Assembly: GCA_964616405.1 (NCBI GenBank)
Contig: CAZTRE010000002.1
Location: 3,756 to 67,755 of the forward strand
Length of the DNA: 64,000 bases
Reading direction: 5' to 3'
From: JAEDES01 sp964616405
GTDB taxonomy: Bacteria > Bacillota_I > Bacilli_A > RF39 > UBA660
The stretch's first letter is position 1. Each line of letters starts with the position of its first letter. The translations under genes were made by a program, and so were the position numbers. The notes beneath the pieces were generated by a model that saw only the letters and a list, made by a program, of their open reading frames with translations, made no database searches and was not told where the DNA came from. This document shows positions 8,121 to 16,625 of this stretch, in pieces.

Positions 8121-10313
8121 TTATTTTATACCATTAATTAAAAAATTTTTTATTGTTGTACGTCTTATATCAGATGAAATATTTGCAACAGCAATATCTA
8201 AAGCTTGTAGATCACCAATTAGATAAAGATTTTTCTTACTACGAGTAATACCTGTATAAATTAATTTACGATAAAGCATCTTACCATAGTTTTTAACGAT
8301 TGGCATGATAACTACATCAAATTCACTACCTTGAGATTTATGAATAGAAATGGCATAAGCCAGGCGAAAGGATGAAAACGTGGTTGGAGTGTATTTAACT
8401 AAGTTACCATCAAAATCAATGTGAACCTCTTTTTTAGGAGATGTAGTTATTCTTTCAATAATACCAATATCACCATTATAGACATTATCATCAGGCATAT
8501 TATTTAGTTGAATGACTTTATCACCTTCACGGAAAATTACTTCTCCTATTCTAAGTTCTTTTTTTGTTTTAGAACTTGGATTAAAGATAGCTTGAATACT
8601 TGTATTAATAGCATCAATCCCAGTATAAGATTTATACATTGGAGCTAAAATTTGAAAATTTTTATAAGATAAATCTTTATAGGTAGCAGCTATTTCTTTA
8701 ATATTTTCGATTACCATTTCACTGGAACAATTAATAAATGTTAAGTCTTCATCTTTATTAAAAACTTGCGGTATTACTTCACCTGCTCTTACGTCATAAG
8801 CAAGGGAAATAATATTGGAATCTTTTCCTTGACGATATAACTCTTTTAGTTTTACTACTTCTAACATTTCACTATCGATTAAATCATGTAGAACTTGTCC
8901 AGGACCAACTGATGGAAGTTGATGATCATCTCCAACCATCACTATTTTACAATTAGCCGATATTCCTTTTAAAAGACTAGCCATAAGATAAGTATCAACC
9001 ATGCTGGCTTCATCTAAAATAACAAATTCTACTTTACTTTTATTATACTCATTTACTTGAAACTTATTGGTTTCTTTTTGCCATTTTAAAAAACGGTGAA
9101 TGGTTGATGCCCGAAGACCAGTAGTTTCAGTCATACGTTTAGCTGCCCGACCAGTTGGAGCGAGTAAGGCTACTTTATCTTGGAGAATATCATATGATAA
9201 CTTATTTAATTTACGATATAGTTCAACAATTCCTTGCATTATAGTAGTCTTTCCTGTTCCCGGTCCTCCTGTTATAATTAAGAAATCCCTCTCGTAGCTT
9301 TCCTTAATAGCGCGTTTTTGTTCTTCGTTATAAGTTATCTCATAGAAATCTTCTAACCCTTTAATAGTATCTTCTAATTGTTTAGAAGTTTTTTGAGGAT
9401 TGCTTTCTAGAAGACGCAGACGTTTTACAATTAAAGTTTCTGCATCATACATTTCTTTTAAATATAATTTACTATCTTTTTGGACAATACGGCTATCATT
9501 AATTAACTCAAGTAAGGCTTGGTCATAGTCTTCTTGAGTTGGTGTTGTCATTAATACTCGGGGTAATAAAGTTATTAGTTCTTCCTGGTAATAATAACTA
9601 TGTCCATAAACATTACTTACTTCATTCATGATATAAACTAAAGCAGCTTTTATTCTAATAAGGGCATCTTGTTTAACTCCCATCTTTAATGCAATTTGAT
9701 CAATTTTTTTAAAGTTGATATCATAAATATCATAAATAATTTGATAAATATCTTGTTCAATTACAGATTTTGTTCGAGCCTTATAGTGGTTATATATTAT
9801 CATGGCATCTTTTGTTTGAAAACCTAATTCTCCTAAAAATAAAATAGTTTCATAGCTTGCTTCATACTCTTTTAATTTATTATGTAGGGTATCGATATTA
9901 GCTTTAGTAATTGTAGGTATTAATAGTAAGTTATCAGGGTTTTCTAAAATTATTTTTAAAGTATCTTTTCCTAAAACATCCACAATATTTTTAGCTTTCT
10001 TTTCTCCTATGCCTTTGAAAAGACCACTGGTTAAAAATTCAATGATTGAATCTTTTTCTTCGGGTTTACAACGTTCATAACTTTCTACTTGAAATTGTTC
10101 TCCATATTTTTCATGCCTTATTAATTTACCATAGAACATGTAAGTGTCTACATCATTTAATTCATGAAAATAGCCTGTAAAGGTAATGGTTCTATCAAGG
10201 TAGTCAGCTAATTTTTCGTCGTTGGTATCGTGTACTTTAAAAAGACCAATGTTATAACCACTGGCATTTTGATAAATACTTCTTTTATAATTTCCTTTGA
10301 TATATGTTGACAT
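8121..10313 (-). CDS. recD2: RecD2-type ATP-dependent DNA helicase
   Basis: 730 residues. The N-terminal half carries helix-hairpin-helix DNA-binding segments (GLFKGIGEKKAKNIVDVLG). The superfamily 1B motor follows: Walker A GGPGTGKTT near residue 345, Walker B LDEASMVD, and the C-terminal motif IHKSQGSEFDVV. This matches the stand-alone RecD2/YrrC helicase of Firmicutes (5'-3' helicase in repair and replication-fork stability), not the RecBCD subunit; the organism has AddAB elsewhere in this window. AGGAGG lies 4 nt before the start. It follows mtaB by 23 bp and is probably cotranscribed with it. Confidence 0.92.
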   Translation of the reverse strand: MSTYIKGNYKRSIYQNASGYNIGLFKVHDTNDEKLADYLDRTITFTGYFHELNDVDTYMFYGKLIRHEKYGEQFQVESYERCKPEEKDSIIEFLTSGLFKGIGEKKAKNIVDVLGKDTLKIILENPDNLLLIPTITKANIDTLHNKLKEYEASYETILFLGELGFQTKDAMIIYNHYKARTKSVIEQDIYQIIYDIYDINFKKIDQIALKMGVKQDALIRIKAALVYIMNEVSNVYGHSYYYQEELITLLPRVLMTTPTQEDYDQALLELINDSRIVQKDSKLYLKEMYDAETLIVKRLRLLESNPQKTSKQLEDTIKGLEDFYEITYNEEQKRAIKESYERDFLIITGGPGTGKTTIMQGIVELYRKLNKLSYDILQDKVALLAPTGRAAKRMTETTGLRASTIHRFLKWQKETNKFQVNEYNKSKVEFVILDEASMVDTYLMASLLKGISANCKIVMVGDDHQLPSVGPGQVLHDLIDSEMLEVVKLKELYRQGKDSNIISLAYDVRAGEVIPQVFNKDEDLTFINCSSEMVIENIKEIAATYKDLSYKNFQILAPMYKSYTGIDAINTSIQAIFNPSSKTKKELRIGEVIFREGDKVIQLNNMPDDNVYNGDIGIIERITTSPKKEVHIDFDGNLVKYTPTTFSSFRLAYAISIHKSQGSEFDVVIMPIVKNYGKMLYRKLIYTGITRSKKNLYLIGDLQALDIAVANISSDIRRTTIKNFLINGIK

Positions 10314-10336
10314 TGGCCCTCCTATTTAGTAATTTA

Positions 10337-11608
10337 TCATTCTCCAATACAATATGGATATTCAATTGAAGTTATTTTTACAGTTTCAAATGTATTGTGT
10401 TCTAGATTTTTATTAATTTTAACATATAAGTAATTGCCGGTGTGGCCAAAACTTGATCCATCTTTATTCTCTTCAATTAGAACTTCAACCTCTTGATTTA
10501 GATATTTATTATAGTAAGTAAGTTCTAACTCTTTAGATACTTCAAGTAGGGCTCTGGCGCGACGCTTTTTTTCTTCGTTTTCGATGTGATTAGGTAGTTC
10601 TTCTGCTTTAGTACCTTTACGTAAACTAAATGGGAAAACATGCATTTTAGTAAATTTTAGTTCCCGACAAGTTTGAATTGTTCTTTCAAACATAGCTTCT
10701 GTTTCACCTGGAAAGCCAACTAATACATCAGTAGTGATTGAAATATTTGGCCTTATTTCACGAATTTTCTTTATTTTATTGTAGAAGTAAGCCAAATCAT
10801 ATTTTCTGTTCATTAATTTTAAAATCTCATCACTTCCCGCTTGAAGAGGGATATGCATATGATCAACAATAATATTGCTTTCTTTTATGACATCTAGGAC
10901 TTCTTGAGTCAATTCGGTTATTTCGATAGAAGAGATTCTTAGACGTTTAAGCTTAGGTATGTTAACTAATTCTTTTAAAAGAGAAGCAAAATTGGTATTT
11001 AGATCAGTTCCATAGTTACCTGTATGAATACCTGTTAGGACTATTTCTTGATAACCATTATTTACTAAAGATGTTACTTCTTCGATAACTTTGTCTTTTT
11101 CTTTAGAGCGGCATTGGCCACGAACAAATGGAATTATACAATAACTGCAAAAGTTCTCACAACCATCTTGAATCTTAACAAAGGCCCTAGTTCTACCCGG
11201 AAAATTAGTAATGTACATATCTTCAAAACTGTTTTTTTCTTCATTGTATAATCTCTTAATTCTTTCTTTCTTATCAAAGTATTCATCTAATAATTCAATA
11301 ATTTTTGATTTGTCTTTGTTACCTAAAACAATATCTAACCCTTCAATTTCATAATCTTTATTCGCTTCGATAAAGCAACCCATAGCTACTACGCAAGCAT
11401 CTGGATTACGTTTAATAGCCGCTCTAATCATTTTCTTAGATTTGATGTCTGATGTGTTTGTGACAGTACAAGTATTGATTATATAAACATCACAAATATC
11501 GGTAAAATCCTTAATTTCATAATGATTTTCTTTTAATTTACTAATGATAAATTCACTTTCATAAGTATTTACTTTACACCCTAGTGTTAGTACTCCTACT
11601 GTTCTCAT
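10337..11608 (-). CDS. mtaB: tRNA (t6A37) C2-methylthiotransferase MtaB
   Basis: 423 residues with the full methylthiotransferase layout. The N-terminal domain has three cluster cysteines (LGCKVNTYE, INTCTVTN, MGCFIE). The radical-SAM domain has CENFCSYCIIPFVRG (CxxxCxxC). A C-terminal TRAM-like domain follows (NQEVEVLIEENKDGSSFGHTGNYLYV). LGCKVNTYE and the length indicate the MtaB/YqeV branch rather than MiaB or RimO. It adds a methylthio group to t6A37 of tRNAs reading ANN codons. recD2 follows 23 bp downstream. Confidence 0.92.
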   Translation of the reverse strand: MRTVGVLTLGCKVNTYESEFIISKLKENHYEIKDFTDICDVYIINTCTVTNTSDIKSKKMIRAAIKRNPDACVVAMGCFIEANKDYEIEGLDIVLGNKDKSKIIELLDEYFDKKERIKRLYNEEKNSFEDMYITNFPGRTRAFVKIQDGCENFCSYCIIPFVRGQCRSKEKDKVIEEVTSLVNNGYQEIVLTGIHTGNYGTDLNTNFASLLKELVNIPKLKRLRISSIEITELTQEVLDVIKESNIIVDHMHIPLQAGSDEILKLMNRKYDLAYFYNKIKKIREIRPNISITTDVLVGFPGETEAMFERTIQTCRELKFTKMHVFPFSLRKGTKAEELPNHIENEEKKRRARALLEVSKELELTYYNKYLNQEVEVLIEENKDGSSFGHTGNYLYVKINKNLEHNTFETVKITSIEYPYCIGE

Positions 11609-11807
11609 TAACTACTCTCTTCTTTCTATGTTTGATGCAACTTATCAAATTATTCTTTTATTCTATATACATTGGTTTAATATCAACTATTTTGCCAACG
11701 CTTAAAAAATACGTTTACAAATATCTTGTTCCAAATTGGTTAAAGCATATCATATTTTGACTATTTTTTCAATCATATATATTATACGCTAAGTTTTTAA
11801 TTAATCC

Positions 11808-11835
11808 GAAAAAAAAGATTAACTTTTGTTAATCT
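11808..11835 (-). terminator. Terminator of the acidic membrane-protein gene
   Basis: A perfect 8-bp stem (AGATTAAC-TTTT-GTTAATCT, 11816-11835) with an 8-T run on the minus strand, overlapping the stop codon. Confidence 0.9.
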
Positions 11836-12980
11836 AAGTTCTTTTGTAATTCTCTTAGTGTCATCAAGAATTCATTCGTCTTCTTAATCTCTTCATCTAG
11901 CTTATCATAATTAGCGGTATTTTCTAAGGCTATATCCTCAGAGGATTCATGGTGTTCAATACCATAAATTGGTGAGATAACAGGACTTCTTTCAAACTTG
12001 TGAACGGCTTGGTAAGATTCACTTAATGGTTTTACCGGTGCTGATTCTACTGATTTTGTATTTTCTATTTGAACAGTTTCAAAATCCATTAACTCTACTT
12101 GTGTTTCTTCTTTCTTCTCTGCAGGTTCAATGATTGATGTGATTACTGGTTCGTCCTCAATTGTATTAATATCCTCTTGAACCTTTTTCATGCGACGTTC
12201 TAAGTCTTCAATACTGATTGGTTCATTACCTTCGTCAGCGTATTGGGTCATTTCGTTAGACTCATACATTTCCTTACTTTTAGCGATCAATTCATCTAAA
12301 CTAATAATAGCATTTTCTTCTTGTTCTTCTTCATATGAGGTTAAATCAATGGCTTTTGCTTCTTGTTCTGCTTTTTCTAATTCTTCTGTTAAACGCATTA
12401 ATTCTTCTTGGGCTTGTTGTCTATTAGGCTCAATAGAGGTATATTCAAGTTCTTCTTGGACAATAGGTTCTGCCTCTTTTGTTTCGCTAATAAGATCCGC
12501 AACTGATAAAACTTCTGTTTCATTAACGATATTAATAGGTTCTTCAGTCATGGTTGATAGAACTAAATCTTCAACATTTATTGGCTCTTCTATCTTTTCT
12601 TGTGGTTCGCTTGTTATTGCTTCTGGGATAGTCTCAACTACCTCTTCAGGAGCAATTTGATCTATGGCTTCTTTTTTAATAACTAATTCTTCCTGAACTG
12701 GTTCTACGTTTGCATCTTCTTTTTGTGCAGATTCTTCTACTGCTAAAGTTAAAATCGGTTCTGCATATGTTTCTATTGGTGTTTGATCATTATCTTGTTC
12801 TACTATTTCAGTTACTTCTTCTACTAATTTATTAAGTTCTTTAGTATTATGTTTTTGTTTTCTTTTATAATAGTTTTTATCAATTAAATATATAATATAA
12901 CATAATAGGCAAGCTATAGCCGCTACTATGTAAACAACAACAATCTCCTTTGATGTTAAAAATTCTAATAATTCACTCAT
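11829..12980 (-). CDS. Acidic single-span membrane protein, function unknown
   Basis: 383 residues from the ATG at 12980 (MSELLEFLTSKEI), with AGAGGTGA as ribosome site. The in-frame GTG at 12989 is part of that site. One N-terminal membrane helix (IVVVYIVAAIACLLCYIIYL) is followed by a basic patch (KNYYKRKQK) and then about 300 residues dominated by glutamate, with repeated EEPINVEDL/PISIEDLERR-type short motifs and some heptad-like stretches. The layout resembles cell-division or polar scaffold proteins (inner-face anchor plus disordered acidic tail), but no conserved domain is recognised. It is monocistronic and divergent from the flippase gene. Confidence 0.7.
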   Translation of the reverse strand: MSELLEFLTSKEIVVVYIVAAIACLLCYIIYLIDKNYYKRKQKHNTKELNKLVEEVTEIVEQDNDQTPIETYAEPILTLAVEESAQKEDANVEPVQEELVIKKEAIDQIAPEEVVETIPEAITSEPQEKIEEPINVEDLVLSTMTEEPINIVNETEVLSVADLISETKEAEPIVQEELEYTSIEPNRQQAQEELMRLTEELEKAEQEAKAIDLTSYEEEQEENAIISLDELIAKSKEMYESNEMTQYADEGNEPISIEDLERRMKKVQEDINTIEDEPVITSIIEPAEKKEETQVELMDFETVQIENTKSVESAPVKPLSESYQAVHKFERSPVISPIYGIEHHESSEDIALENTANYDKLDEEIKKTNEFLMTLRELQKNLD

Positions 12981-13191
12981 CGTGTTCACCTCTATAATGT
13001 TAGAATATCATAGCTACTTTTTTTATTAAAGAGCTAACTTGTCTAACTTACCACATTTTACATTCGCTTTTACAAAGTTTTACGTATGTTCGATTTACAT
13101 TTGTTTACACTCATAAAACGAATATATACCTTACATATTAATGATACCATATTTTTTAAATAATGCTAGAGTTTTTTCATATATTTTTAAT

Positions 13192-14481
13192 ATGAAAGAG
13201 AAATTTATTAAATCAACGTTTATTTTACTTATCGGTGGGATGATCACAAAAGTTCTAGGTCTTTTCATAAAAATGGTTATGGGAAGGCTTATTGGTTCTG
13301 AAGGGCTTGGGCTTTATATGATGATTCTCCCTACTTTTTCATTATTTATTGGAGTTAGTCAATTTGGACTGCCAATTGCTTTATCAAAACTAATAGCGGA
13401 AAATACTAAAAACAATCGGCGATTAGTCGCATCAATTATTCCCATTTCGATGATAGTTAATATAATACTAATTGTTATTATTTGGTTATTTGTGGGGTTC
13501 TTAGCTAATCATTTATTAAAAAATAGTGATGCTTATTATGGTATCCTGGCAATAAGTGTTGTTATACCTTTTATTAGTTTATCAAGTATTTGTCGTAGTT
13601 ACTTTTTTGGAAAAGAAAGAATGATTCCTCATGTAGTATCTAATGTGGTTGAGGATGTTGTAAGACTTATTGCTATGATTATTGGGATACCCTTCTTCTT
13701 AAAAAAAGGAATTAATTATGCAGTATGTTTCTTAATTTTATCAAATGTTATAAGTGAATCAGCTTCTATTCTTATCTTACTTTTATTTTTACCAAAGAAA
13801 TTTTCAATTAGAACTTGCGATTTACGCCCTAGAAGGGATTATATAAGAGAGAGTCTCTCAATTGGTATACCAAATACATGTGGAAGATTAGTTGGAAGTA
13901 TTGGTTATTTTTTAGAACCTATTTTACTTACTACAGTTTTACATTATGTAGGATATTCCTCTAGTTTTATTACCAATCAATATGGAATTTTATCGGGATA
14001 TGTTATGCCTATTTTACTACTTCCCTCTTTCTTCACAGGAGCAATATCAAATGCCTTACTTCCGGTTGTTTCAAGAGAATATTCTTTGCGGCGATATGAT
14101 CAGGTAAAGAAAAAATTAAGACTGGGAATTATAGTTTCACTAGGTATTGGAACTATTTTGATGAGTTTTTTCGTAATTATACCTGAGGTATTTTTGAAAG
14201 TTATCTATCACACCAATCAAGGTGCCTCATATATGAGATTTCTTGCCCCGGTATGTTTATTACAATATATACAGTCTCCTCTTTCTAGTAGTTTAGAGGC
14301 TATGGGGAAAAGCAAAGTCGTATTTATTTCTAGTTTATTAGGAGTCGTAATTAGATGTGGTTTATTAGTAGTTTTATCTTTTCTTAAGATTGGTTTATGG
14401 GGCTTAATTCTTTCTATTAGCGCAAATGTCGTAATGGTAACTGTATATGAACTAATTATGATTAGAAAATTTTTAAAATAA
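13192..14481 (+). CDS. SpoVB/MurJ-like lipid-linked oligosaccharide flippase (MOP superfamily)
   Basis: 429 residues from the ATG at 13192 (MKEKFIKSTFILLIGGMITKVLGLF), where SpoVB-type homologues normally begin. An in-frame ATG at 13141 would add 17 residues. Neither start has a clear ribosome site, so the start is uncertain. There are 12-14 hydrophobic helices throughout. Conserved segments include GRLIGSEGLGLYMMILPTFSL, QFGLPIALSKLIAE and the second-half IPNTCGRLVGSIGYFLEP. This is the polysaccharide-flippase/SpoVB branch that moves undecaprenyl-linked precursors across the membrane. SpoVB need not imply sporulation. It fits with uppP and popT elsewhere in the window. The two-component system lies 74 bp downstream with its own promoter. 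Confidence 0.85.
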   Translation: MKEKFIKSTFILLIGGMITKVLGLFIKMVMGRLIGSEGLGLYMMILPTFSLFIGVSQFGLPIALSKLIAENTKNNRRLVASIIPISMIVNIILIVIIWLFVGFLANHLLKNSDAYYGILAISVVIPFISLSSICRSYFFGKERMIPHVVSNVVEDVVRLIAMIIGIPFFLKKGINYAVCFLILSNVISESASILILLLFLPKKFSIRTCDLRPRRDYIRESLSIGIPNTCGRLVGSIGYFLEPILLTTVLHYVGYSSSFITNQYGILSGYVMPILLLPSFFTGAISNALLPVVSREYSLRRYDQVKKKLRLGIIVSLGIGTILMSFFVIIPEVFLKVIYHTNQGASYMRFLAPVCLLQYIQSPLSSSLEAMGKSKVVFISSLLGVVIRCGLLVVLSFLKIGLWGLILSISANVVMVTVYELIMIRKFLK

Positions 14482-14501
14482 TTTATTCAATTGGACATTT
14501 T

Positions 14502-14531
14502 TTCACTAAAATGACACATTTATTGTATAAT
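14502..14531 (+). promoter_or_regulatory. Promoter of the two-component system
   Basis: TTCACT, 18 bp, then a perfect TATAAT, with AGGAGGG 11 bp further on, just before the response-regulator start. Confidence 0.65.
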
Positions 14532-14555
14532 ATTCTTATTTAGGAGGGATTTTGA

Positions 14556-15227
14556 ATGAAAATATTAATCGTCGATGATGAAAAAATGATTCGTGATGTT
14601 ATTAAAGAATATTGTCTCAGTCAGAATTTTTTAGTTGACGAAGCCGATAATGGAAAAGTGGCTTTGGAAAAACTTCTTACAAATACCTATGATTTGATGG
14701 TATTAGATATTATGATGCCTCAAATGGACGGATTTTCTATGTTAAAAGAATTGCCTAAAGAAAAAAGAATTCCTGTCATTGTATTATCTGCTCGAGGTGA
14801 TGAGTATGATAAGTTATTAGGTTTTGATTTGGGAATTGATGACTATTTAACCAAACCATTTTCACCAAATGAGTTAATAGCCAGAATTAAGGCAATTATG
14901 AACCGATATAGTAATACCTTTCTCGATATATATAAACTCGACTCTCTCGAAGTTAACTTTTCTGCTCACTATTTAAAGATCGATAAAAAACAAATAAATA
15001 TTACTCCAAAAGAATTCGAAATCCTATCCTATTTAATTAAAAATAAAGGTATTGCCATTTCTCGAGAACAACTTCTTTCTAATTTATGGGGGTATGATTA
15101 TTTTGGTGATGATCGAACAGTTGATACCCATATTAAGATGTTGAGAAATAACTTGGGCAAGTATCGCGACCACATCGTTACTGTACGTGGGGTTGGATAT
15201 AAATTTATAGAAAATGAAGAACAATAG
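14556..15227 (+). CDS. OmpR/PhoB-family response regulator
   Basis: 223 residues. The receiver domain has the acidic pair in VDDEKMIRD, the phosphoacceptor aspartate in LMVLDIMMPQMDG, the threonine/serine switch in VIVLSAR and the lysine in YLTKPFSP. The C-terminal winged helix (about 125-220) ends with the typical DTHIKMLRNNLGKYRDHIVTVRG run. AGGAGGG precedes the ATG. The histidine kinase start lies inside the 3' end (14-bp overlap), so the two form a coupled pair. The target genes cannot be deduced. Confidence 0.93.
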   Translation: MKILIVDDEKMIRDVIKEYCLSQNFLVDEADNGKVALEKLLTNTYDLMVLDIMMPQMDGFSMLKELPKEKRIPVIVLSARGDEYDKLLGFDLGIDDYLTKPFSPNELIARIKAIMNRYSNTFLDIYKLDSLEVNFSAHYLKIDKKQINITPKEFEILSYLIKNKGIAISREQLLSNLWGYDYFGDDRTVDTHIKMLRNNLGKYRDHIVTVRGVGYKFIENEEQ

Positions 15228-16596
15228 TTTAAACAAAGAGATTTGGAAATACTTTTTAATTTTTTCAATAATAATACTAGGATTTTTGTGGATATTTCAA
15301 GTATTATTTCTAGATCAATATTATAGATATGTAAAGATAAAAGATATTAAGTCGGTAGCTAAATTAATTACTTTAAGTCAGACATCTAAAACTTTTGATT
15401 TTATTATTGATAAAGCAGCTTATGAAAAAGAAGTTTGTGTAGAAGTTATTGATAAAAACTTTAATACTTTATATTCTTCTTCTAGTTATGGAAGAGGTTG
15501 TTTTACTGGTAAAGAAATAAGTATGAATTATAAATATGATTTTATTAAGAGTGGTTTTAATAATAAGACATATGAGTTAATAAATCCAACTTTTAATAAT
15601 GATACTTTGGTTTATGCGGTTAAAATGAAGAATAATAATTATGCATTTGTCAACACATCGCTCGATCCTATTGATTCTACAGTTGAGATTATCCAGGACC
15701 AATTGGTAATTGTTTTAATAATTGTTTTGATTGTATCGTTTGGGGTATCTTACTTTATGTCAAAGTTTATTTCATCACCGATTGTTAAAATGAATAAGGC
15801 CGCAAAAAAGTTAGCTAAAAGAGATTTTGATGTTAAGTTTGAAACTAATTCAAATATTTTAGAAATTAATGAACTAGCTGAAACGCTTAATTATGCCAGT
15901 AGTGAGTTAAGTAAAACCGATGAATTACGACGAGACTTGATGGCTAATGTTTCGCATGATTTAAAAACACCACTCACAATGATTAAGGCGTATGCCGAGA
16001 TGAGCACTGATTTGCATGCGAATAATAAAGATAAACAAAAAGAAGACATGGAAATTATTGCTTCAGAAGTTGATCGCTTAACGGTATTAGTTAATGATAT
16101 TTTGACGCTTTCTAAGATGCAATCAAATATTGAAAGCTTAGAAATAGAAGAATTTGATTTAATAAACTTAGTTAATGATATTTTAGGTCAATATACCGTT
16201 TTAAAAGAAACTGAAGATTATATTTTTAACTTTGAACATGATATTGATAAAATTATGATTAAAGCTGATAAGAAAAAGATGGGACAAGTTATTTATAATT
16301 TAGTAAATAATGCGATTAATTATACAGGAAATGATAAAACCATTACCATAAGAATTAGTGATAATAATGGTTATTTAGTAGAAATAATTGATACTGGTAA
16401 AGGTATTAAAGACGAGGATTTACCTTATATTTGGGATAAATATTATAAAAACAAAAAGAAACATAAGAGAAATCTAGTGGGAACTGGTCTAGGTTTATCA
16501 ATAGTTAAAAATATTTTAGAATTACATGGATATGAACATGGGGTTAAATCAAATGCCTCAAAAGGAACAATCTTTTATTTCATTATAAAAAAGTAG
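15214..16596 (+). CDS. Membrane sensor histidine kinase
   Basis: 460 residues. Two membrane helices (about 12-32 and 163-185) flank an extracytoplasmic sensor of about 130 residues with two cysteines (KEVCVEVIDK, YGRGCFTG). A HAMP segment (KKLAKRDFDVKFET), the phosphoacceptor box VSHDLKTPLTMIKAYAEM and the ATP-binding domain (NLVNNAINYTG, DTGKGIKDEDLPYIWDKYYK, GTGLGLSIVK) follow. It is the cognate kinase of the preceding regulator. The sensor signal is unknown. Its stop codon sits in the 5' arm of a bidirectional terminator shared with the convergent repeat gene. Confidence 0.93.
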   Translation: MKNNSLNKEIWKYFLIFSIIILGFLWIFQVLFLDQYYRYVKIKDIKSVAKLITLSQTSKTFDFIIDKAAYEKEVCVEVIDKNFNTLYSSSSYGRGCFTGKEISMNYKYDFIKSGFNNKTYELINPTFNNDTLVYAVKMKNNNYAFVNTSLDPIDSTVEIIQDQLVIVLIIVLIVSFGVSYFMSKFISSPIVKMNKAAKKLAKRDFDVKFETNSNILEINELAETLNYASSELSKTDELRRDLMANVSHDLKTPLTMIKAYAEMSTDLHANNKDKQKEDMEIIASEVDRLTVLVNDILTLSKMQSNIESLEIEEFDLINLVNDILGQYTVLKETEDYIFNFEHDIDKIMIKADKKKMGQVIYNLVNNAINYTGNDKTITIRISDNNGYLVEIIDTGKGIKDEDLPYIWDKYYKNKKKHKRNLVGTGLGLSIVKNILELHGYEHGVKSNASKGTIFYFIIKK

Positions 16597-16625
16597 ATAC
16601 GTTTTATAAAAAGCGTTCTACTTTT
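16589..16625. terminator. Bidirectional terminator between kinase and repeat-protein genes
   Basis: The arms AAAAGTAGA (16589-16597) and TCTACTTTT (16617-16625) pair perfectly, with inner pairing ACG/CGT. The arms contain or abut the stop codons of both convergent genes. Confidence 0.8.

Noticed and set aside
12190..12660. 156-residue plus-strand reading frame rich in serine
   Set aside because: It is the antisense shadow of the glutamate-rich acidic protein (GAA/GAG codons read as TTC/CTC-TCT). It has no ribosome site.
13141..13191. Upstream extension of the flippase gene
   Set aside because: The extra 17 residues are not part of the usual N-terminus, and no ribosome site is present. The start at 13192 is preferred but not proven.
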